Positions 4,906-8,389 of a stretch of DNA of 8,389 bases are shown in pieces. The stretch is from NCBI GenBank assembly GCA_020059785.1, contig JAGVBL010000341.1:1-8389 (forward strand), read 5' to 3'. Made by a program: the position numbers and the translations under genes. The number at the start of each line of letters is the position of its first letter. The first letter of the stretch is position 1. The notes below the pieces were generated by a model that searched no databases, was not told the origin of the DNA, and saw only the letters and a list, made by a program, of their open reading frames with translations. This DNA is from Ignavibacteriales bacterium. GTDB taxonomy: Bacteria > Bacteroidota > Ignavibacteria > Ignavibacteriales > Melioribacteraceae.

Positions 4906-7238
4906 TTAACCTTATCAATAAATTCTTTAGAGTCGATTGGTTTGGGAATATAATCCGTTGCACCGGACTCAAGACATTTTTCGCGGTCACCTTTCATAGC
5001 AAATGCTGTAAGCGCGATAATTGGTATGTTCTTATACTCCGGCATCTGTCTTATTTTTTCAGTGGCTTCAAATCCGTTCATTATTGGCATCTGCATATCC
5101 ATTAATATCAGATCAAATTTATCTCCTGTAGCCATTTTAACTGCATCTTCACCGTTTTCAACAACTACAATATCTTCATAACTATTTTTCTTTAGAAGGC
5201 GGGTTACTATTATCTGAGAGTGTTTATAATCCTCTGCAAGTAATATTTTAACTCCACCTTTTTTACTAATAACTTCTGAAACAGGAGGTGGAACTTCGTA
5301 ACGATTGATCATCGCATTAATCGTATCTGCCAGGTCTTCAATATTGGTTGATCGTTTATCTAAAAGCTCTTCAAAAAGTCCTTCTATTTTAGATAAGTCT
5401 TCTCTATAGTTTTCTTTTCCGGTGTAAATAATAATTGGAAGGTTTGCAAATCGTTTTTCAGATTTGATCAGTTTAATCAGCTCAAATCCATTTGGCGCCG
5501 GCATATCAAGATCTACAATAGCAAGGTCAATATCTTTATCGTGTATTAAACCCATAACATTTGCAGAAACATTCTCTGCAATTGCATTAAAGCCAACGCT
5601 TTCAATTGCTTGCTTAACTAAATTTAAAGTTGGAACATCATCATCAACACAAAGAACATTAGAATCTTTACGGAGTTTATAATGCTGAAGAACCTCAACC
5701 AGATAATTATAATTGATCGGTTTTACAAAATACTCTACTGCACCCATTAAAAATGCTTTTTGCTGTTCAGGTTCAATTGAACATGCTATTACAGGAACAT
5801 TTTTAGTGTTTGGGTTATCGTGAATTTTTTTTAGTAATTCCAATCCATTTATATGTGGTATTTCAATATCAAGAATAACAGCTAATAACTGTTCGGAATT
5901 AATAACAGAGAATGCTTGTTCTTCAGAACTTACAATTGTAGGATCGTAACCCCATTTATTAAGGTAATTGCTTAATAACTTCGAAGTTGCATAATCATCT
6001 TCGATTACAAGCACTTTACTCTTAGAGGTAGGTTTAGGAAGCTTGGATAGAGTATTTTCTAATTCCGTCATTACTTCTCCGTTAATATTGAATATAAATT
6101 TTGTTCCATTAGCTTCACTTGTAACGTTAATTTCTCCCCCTAAGAAATTTATATATTTTTTAACCAGTGTTAAGCTGAAACCAGCCAGACTGGAGTTTTT
6201 AAACTCATTTAATTTAGAAAGAGCAAAAGGTTCAAAAAGGTTATTTACTAAATCCGCTGGTAATCCTTTATTATTATCGGAAATAACAAATTTTAATTTA
6301 TTGCCGGATTCAGGGGTAACTGTTATTTCAAAGTTTCCGCCTGAACCGGGTGATGTTAAGAATAACAACAGATTGGTTAATACATATCTAAGCTTCTGGT
6401 CATCGATATCAATTGGCTTTTCTAATTCCTTGGCAACATTCAATTTGAATGTAAGGTTTTTATTAGCAAGCTTGTTTTTAAAAATTGAAATAAGATCGGT
6501 TACTAAATTTTCTACGGAAATATTTTTAAGATTAGCAACCAAATTATTTGAATCAGCTTTTGCAATTTCATTCAGGTCGTTTATATTCAGTAATAAATTC
6601 TGAGCATTTCTTTTTATTGAAGCGATATATTCTGTATTAGAAGAGGATAACTTTTCGTCTGAAAAAATTGATGTAAATCCGATAATAGAATTAACACTGT
6701 TTTTTAATTCCTGCGAAGCATCAACATAAAGTTGAATAAAGTTTTTATTCCCCGGTAAATTGCCCCCTTTTAGTGCAGACCAGGTATTGTAAAAGTTAGA
6801 GATAATATTAAGAGTCTTGGCAAGGTTTTCTTTCTCATCTCTGTTTAATGCGGCCTTTTTAGCAATCTTTAGTAAAAGTCTGCTCTCCTTATTGATTTCT
6901 ATGGTTAAACAATTTTCATTAAGAAGATAATCGGAAATTTTAATCTGGCACGAAGTATCAGAAAAAAAATCATTACCGGTTTCACTTTTAATTGATTTGC
7001 AGCCTGGGCATTCGTGTATAGAACCTTTTGTAAAGACATTACGGGAAGAATTAGAACGGCTAAGAACAGTAAGGGTTTTATCAGGATTTACCAGAAAAAT
7101 AACAGCAGCATCCAGGTTGAATTCATCAATCAGAAAATTGCAAACTTCATCGGAAAAAAAGTTGTCGCCCCTTTTAGCAAATTCCGATAGTTCAGAAATT
7201 TTCCTCAAAAATAAGTCTGCTTTATTACCGCTTGGCAT
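4887..7238 (-). CDS. GAF-like / degenerate histidine kinase / triple receiver (REC) regulator
   Basis: 783 residues, soluble, with no membrane segment or signal peptide. About 14-150: GAF-like sensor region with a cysteine cluster (H75, C77-P-G-C80, C97, C110). About 166-230: HisKA-like dimerisation helices in which the usual SHELRTPLN motif reads SQELKNSVN, so Gln176 replaces the phosphoacceptor His. About 275-388: HATPase-like fold with a poor ATP site: the N-box Asn is replaced (NLLLFLT, F293), DxGxG reads DNNKG (321-325), and the GxGLGL box is not recognisable (LAGFSL), although LFEPF (334-338) is kept. Three receivers follow. REC1 (408-520): E413/D414, D457, S487, K506. REC2 (527-645): D532/D533, D576, T606, with K628 not followed by Pro. 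REC3 (664-780): E669/D670, D714, T744, K766-P, the most canonical. There is no DNA-binding output domain. TAA lies directly upstream of the ATG, and AGGA sits only 4 nt before it. Inference: a pseudokinase scaffold and phosphate acceptor or sink rather than an autokinase. Partners are not evident here. Confidence 0.9.
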   Translation of the reverse strand: MPSGNKADLFLRKISELSEFAKRGDNFFSDEVCNFLIDEFNLDAAVIFLVNPDKTLTVLSRSNSSRNVFTKGSIHECPGCKSIKSETGNDFFSDTSCQIKISDYLLNENCLTIEINKESRLLLKIAKKAALNRDEKENLAKTLNIISNFYNTWSALKGGNLPGNKNFIQLYVDASQELKNSVNSIIGFTSIFSDEKLSSSNTEYIASIKRNAQNLLLNINDLNEIAKADSNNLVANLKNISVENLVTDLISIFKNKLANKNLTFKLNVAKELEKPIDIDDQKLRYVLTNLLLFLTSPGSGGNFEITVTPESGNKLKFVISDNNKGLPADLVNNLFEPFALSKLNEFKNSSLAGFSLTLVKKYINFLGGEINVTSEANGTKFIFNINGEVMTELENTLSKLPKPTSKSKVLVIEDDYATSKLLSNYLNKWGYDPTIVSSEEQAFSVINSEQLLAVILDIEIPHINGLELLKKIHDNPNTKNVPVIACSIEPEQQKAFLMGAVEYFVKPINYNYLVEVLQHYKLRKDSNVLCVDDDVPTLNLVKQAIESVGFNAIAENVSANVMGLIHDKDIDLAIVDLDMPAPNGFELIKLIKSEKRFANLPIIIYTGKENYREDLSKIEGLFEELLDKRSTNIEDLADTINAMINRYEVPPPVSEVISKKGGVKILLAEDYKHSQIIVTRLLKKNSYEDIVVVENGEDAVKMATGDKFDLILMDMQMPIMNGFEATEKIRQMPEYKNIPIIALTAFAMKGDREKCLESGATDYIPKPIDSKEFIDKVKYYTNA

Positions 7239-7330
7239 TTAATCCTAATATGTGGTTACATAAATTTGGACGGAAAAATAATCAATTTATAATACAGTTG
7301 AAAATAGAGAGATATTTTTTGTGATAAAGA

Positions 7331-7691
7331 GAGACTGCCCTAAAAATTGGGTATATATTCCAACTTAGTTGAAATTGTTGTTTGAAAAAAAGCAGAGACT
7401 CCAAATAATTTGTAAAATTGTTATGCCGAAATAACAAAAAACTAAAAGGAGTCTCTCAAGAAGAAAAATAGTGAAATGAACAAAGAAAATCTTGAATGGT
7501 TATTAACTCAACCAATAGAGAAACGGTATCAGTTATTCCAGAATTGTGTGGATGTAGCAAAGCTGCATTACAATGAGTTGATGGAAGAGGAATTAAGGTT
7601 GAAAACCGGCGAGAAATATGAGAGAGGAAAGCCATTCATGACATGTCCTATTTTATACCCAATTGGCGACCAAAAATTTTGGGGGCAACTC
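7331..7691. mobile_element. Possible internally deleted IS remnant (tentative)
   Basis: The left sequence GAGACTGCCCTAAAAATTGG (7331-7350) has the look of an IS256-type terminal repeat. An 11-bp stretch just inside it, AATTGGGTATA (7345-7355), recurs inverted and exact as TATACCCAATT (7654-7664). A rough inverted match to the outer part lies at about 7676-7691 (TTTTGGGGGCAACTC). Between them is the transposase-like N-terminus of the 7476 ORF. This pattern fits an element with its middle deleted, but the right end carries a 12-13 nt interruption and I see no matching target duplication, so confidence is low. Confidence 0.28.
7394..7456 (+). repeat. Nested inverted repeats in the leader of the 7476 ORF
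   Basis: Outer arms AGAGACTCC (7394-7402) and GGAGTCTCT (7448-7456) are perfectly complementary over 9 bp. Inside them TTGTTAT (7418-7424) and ATAACAA (7431-7437) form a second perfect 7-bp stem with loop GCCGAA. The outer right arm contains the GGAG that would be the nearest Shine-Dalgarno-like sequence, about 24 nt ahead of the ATG. In IS elements such leader hairpins can block translation of read-through transcripts; that role is inferred here. Confidence 0.7.
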
Positions 7692-7898
7692 GCTTTCAAA
7701 AAAGGGCTTGCAGTAAAACCAACTCCAATAAGCAAAATGACAGTGAAAATATTTTTAGAACGTATTCATGAACCGCTGACTGACAATAAACTTTACAATA
7801 ACGCACAACTTATAAAAACATTAATAGAAAACGAAAACGGAGTACAAAAAACAATAGATGAAATAGAAAAAACCACAACTCATTTCAGTTTGGCGTAA
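7476..7898 (+). CDS. Hypothetical 140-aa protein; N-terminus resembles a Mutator/IS256-type transposase
   Basis: Residues 1-53 are rich in charged helix and contain NELMEEELRLKTGEKYERGK (34-53). This resembles the N-terminal segment of Mutator/IS256-like transposases (acidic run, then G-x-[RK]-Y-x-R), just before where such proteins usually read RWGSNPGS. That motif is absent; the sequence passes to PILYPIGDQKFWG (58-70) and then a segment I do not recognise, ending in a helix-rich tail (KTLIENENGVQKTIDEIEK). The DDE catalytic domain is wholly missing (full-length relatives are about 350-420 residues). The ORF may be a truncated transposase fused by deletion to foreign sequence, or an orphan accessory gene. 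An in-frame TAA at 7443-7445 limits upstream extension. The Shine-Dalgarno is poorly placed. The TAA stop lies inside the structured element that starts at 7889. Whether it is expressed is unknown. Confidence 0.45.
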   Translation: MNKENLEWLLTQPIEKRYQLFQNCVDVAKLHYNELMEEELRLKTGEKYERGKPFMTCPILYPIGDQKFWGQLAFKKGLAVKPTPISKMTVKIFLERIHEPLTDNKLYNNAQLIKTLIENENGVQKTIDEIEKTTTHFSLA

Positions 7899-8005
7899 TA
7901 GCGGGTTAAGTGCTTCTATTACAGTTTAGTGCTAAATCGAACATTTGTTCTTCGTATGAATATTTATACAAAAAATCTGTACTACGCCAAGCTTCGAACC
8001 GCTAT
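7889..8005. other. Compact structured element with interleaved (pseudoknot-order) complementary arms
   Basis: Arm a TTGGCGTA (7890-7897) is complementary to a' TACGCCAA (7983-7990). Arm b TAGCGGGTT (7899-7907) is complementary, with one bulged G, to b' AACCGCTA (7997-8004). The order is a-b-a'-b', so both helices can form together only as a pseudoknot. The interior can form small hairpins: TTTA/TAAA (7925-7936), GAAC/GTTC (7939-7950) and GTAT/ATAC (7954-7969). AGTGCT occurs twice (7909-7914, 7928-7933). Arm a supplies the stop codon of the ORF ending at 7898. It has no poly-U tract, so it is not a simple terminator. It could be a non-coding RNA or a mobile repeat that folds as single-stranded DNA. 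I cannot assign a family. Confidence 0.6.
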
Positions 8006-8068
8006 AGAATGTATCATCCAAAAACTGAGAATAATCTATAATGAATTACGCTCCACTATTATGATTTT

Positions 8069-8389
8069 TTAGAATGCAGAAATTACACCAACTGCCAATT
8101 GAGCATAGTCTTTCTTAAAATTATATGTAAGCTCACCGATTAACCTGATGTTTCTTCTTAGCATGTATCCTAAACTAAGAGTGCCGGTTTGATATTCCAG
8201 AGCTTTTATATCTGAATTAACCCAATTATATAAAGCAACTCCGTACCATTTACTTTCATCACCTTTGGGTGTATAAATTAATTCCGCAAATCCTCCATCA
8301 GATTTTATATTTGTAGAAAATGCTGATGGTTTATCATCGACCCTTGATACATATTGAAAGTTTAACTCAATCTGATTCTTAAGCTTAAG
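8069..8389 (-). CDS. Outer-membrane beta-barrel protein, C-terminal part (5' end outside window)
   Basis: The minus strand is open from the right edge to a TAA at 8069-8071, giving the last 106 residues. The sequence alternates polar and hydrophobic/aromatic residues in amphipathic strands separated by short polar turns: QIELNFQYVSR (6-16), FAELIYTP (34-41), WYGVALYNWVN (48-58), TGTLSLGYMLRRNIRLIGEL (68-87), YAQLAVGVISAF (95-106). It ends in Phe preceded by alternating hydrophobic residues, the classical C-terminal signal recognised by the BAM complex. This fits a porin-like or other outer-membrane barrel; the specific family and any transported substrate cannot be told from this part. No clear terminator follows its stop codon on the minus strand. 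The interleaved-arm element begins about 65 bp beyond it. Confidence 0.8.
   Translation of the reverse strand, partial: LKLKNQIELNFQYVSRVDDKPSAFSTNIKSDGGFAELIYTPKGDESKWYGVALYNWVNSDIKALEYQTGTLSLGYMLRRNIRLIGELTYNFKKDYAQLAVGVISAF

Noticed and set aside
6043..6603. A 186-codon plus-strand reading frame
   Set aside because: It lies wholly antisense to the kinase-like core of the 783-residue regulator, whose domain structure is clear; open antisense frames are common in such AT-rich genes.
7239..7475. A Bacteroidota-type TAnnTTTG promoter for the kinase-like gene or the 7476 ORF
   Set aside because: Only near matches occur on either strand (for example TATTTTTTG near 7313), without a suitably spaced -33 element.
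7889..8005. Integron attC site
   Set aside because: GTTAAGT at 7905-7911 fits the GTTRRRY core, but no matching RYYYAAC partner is placed correctly and the arms are interleaved rather than nested; no integrase is present.

Overview
The window looks like chromosomal DNA from a low-GC member of the Bacteroidota/Ignavibacteriota (FCB) group. Evidence: strongly AT-rich genes, a Bacteroidota-type -7 promoter element (TATATTTG) in front of gltX, an outer-membrane barrel protein ending in phenylalanine, a multi-receiver hybrid histidine-kinase-like protein, and coexistence of GlnRS and GluRS. The phylum call is inference; no 16S or other strict marker is present.

Layout, left to right. 1-939 (minus): the N-terminal 313 residues of an exported M20 amidohydrolase that runs off the left edge. 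It is divergent from glnS (1055-2734, plus). A hairpin terminator at 2740-2765 separates glnS from a convergent small SRPBCC-like gene (2763-3224, minus). That gene reads correctly from end to end except for one internal TAA, so it is a probable recent pseudogene. gltX (3280-4731, minus) lies upstream of it, then a 783-residue GAF-like / degenerate histidine kinase / triple-receiver protein (4887-7238, minus). The two tRNA synthetases together supply Gln-tRNA and Glu-tRNA by direct charging; the regulator has no evident functional tie to them.

The right fifth (about 7240-8068) is accessory in character. It holds a short plus-strand ORF (7476-7898) whose N-terminus resembles a Mutator/IS256-type transposase and whose remainder I do not recognise. 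The ORF is preceded by a nested inverted-repeat leader and by a sequence resembling an IS end. Its stop codon lies inside a compact element (7889-8005) whose two pairs of complementary arms are interleaved, a pseudoknot topology. At the right edge (8069-8389, minus) is the C-terminal part of an outer-membrane beta-barrel.

Points most worth a second look: the interleaved-arm element at 7889-8005; heptanucleotide tandem repeats translated in gltX and echoed in the neighbouring pseudogene; a histidine kinase core that has lost its phosphoacceptor His and ATP-site residues while its receivers stay intact; and the single in-frame stop in the SRPBCC gene.
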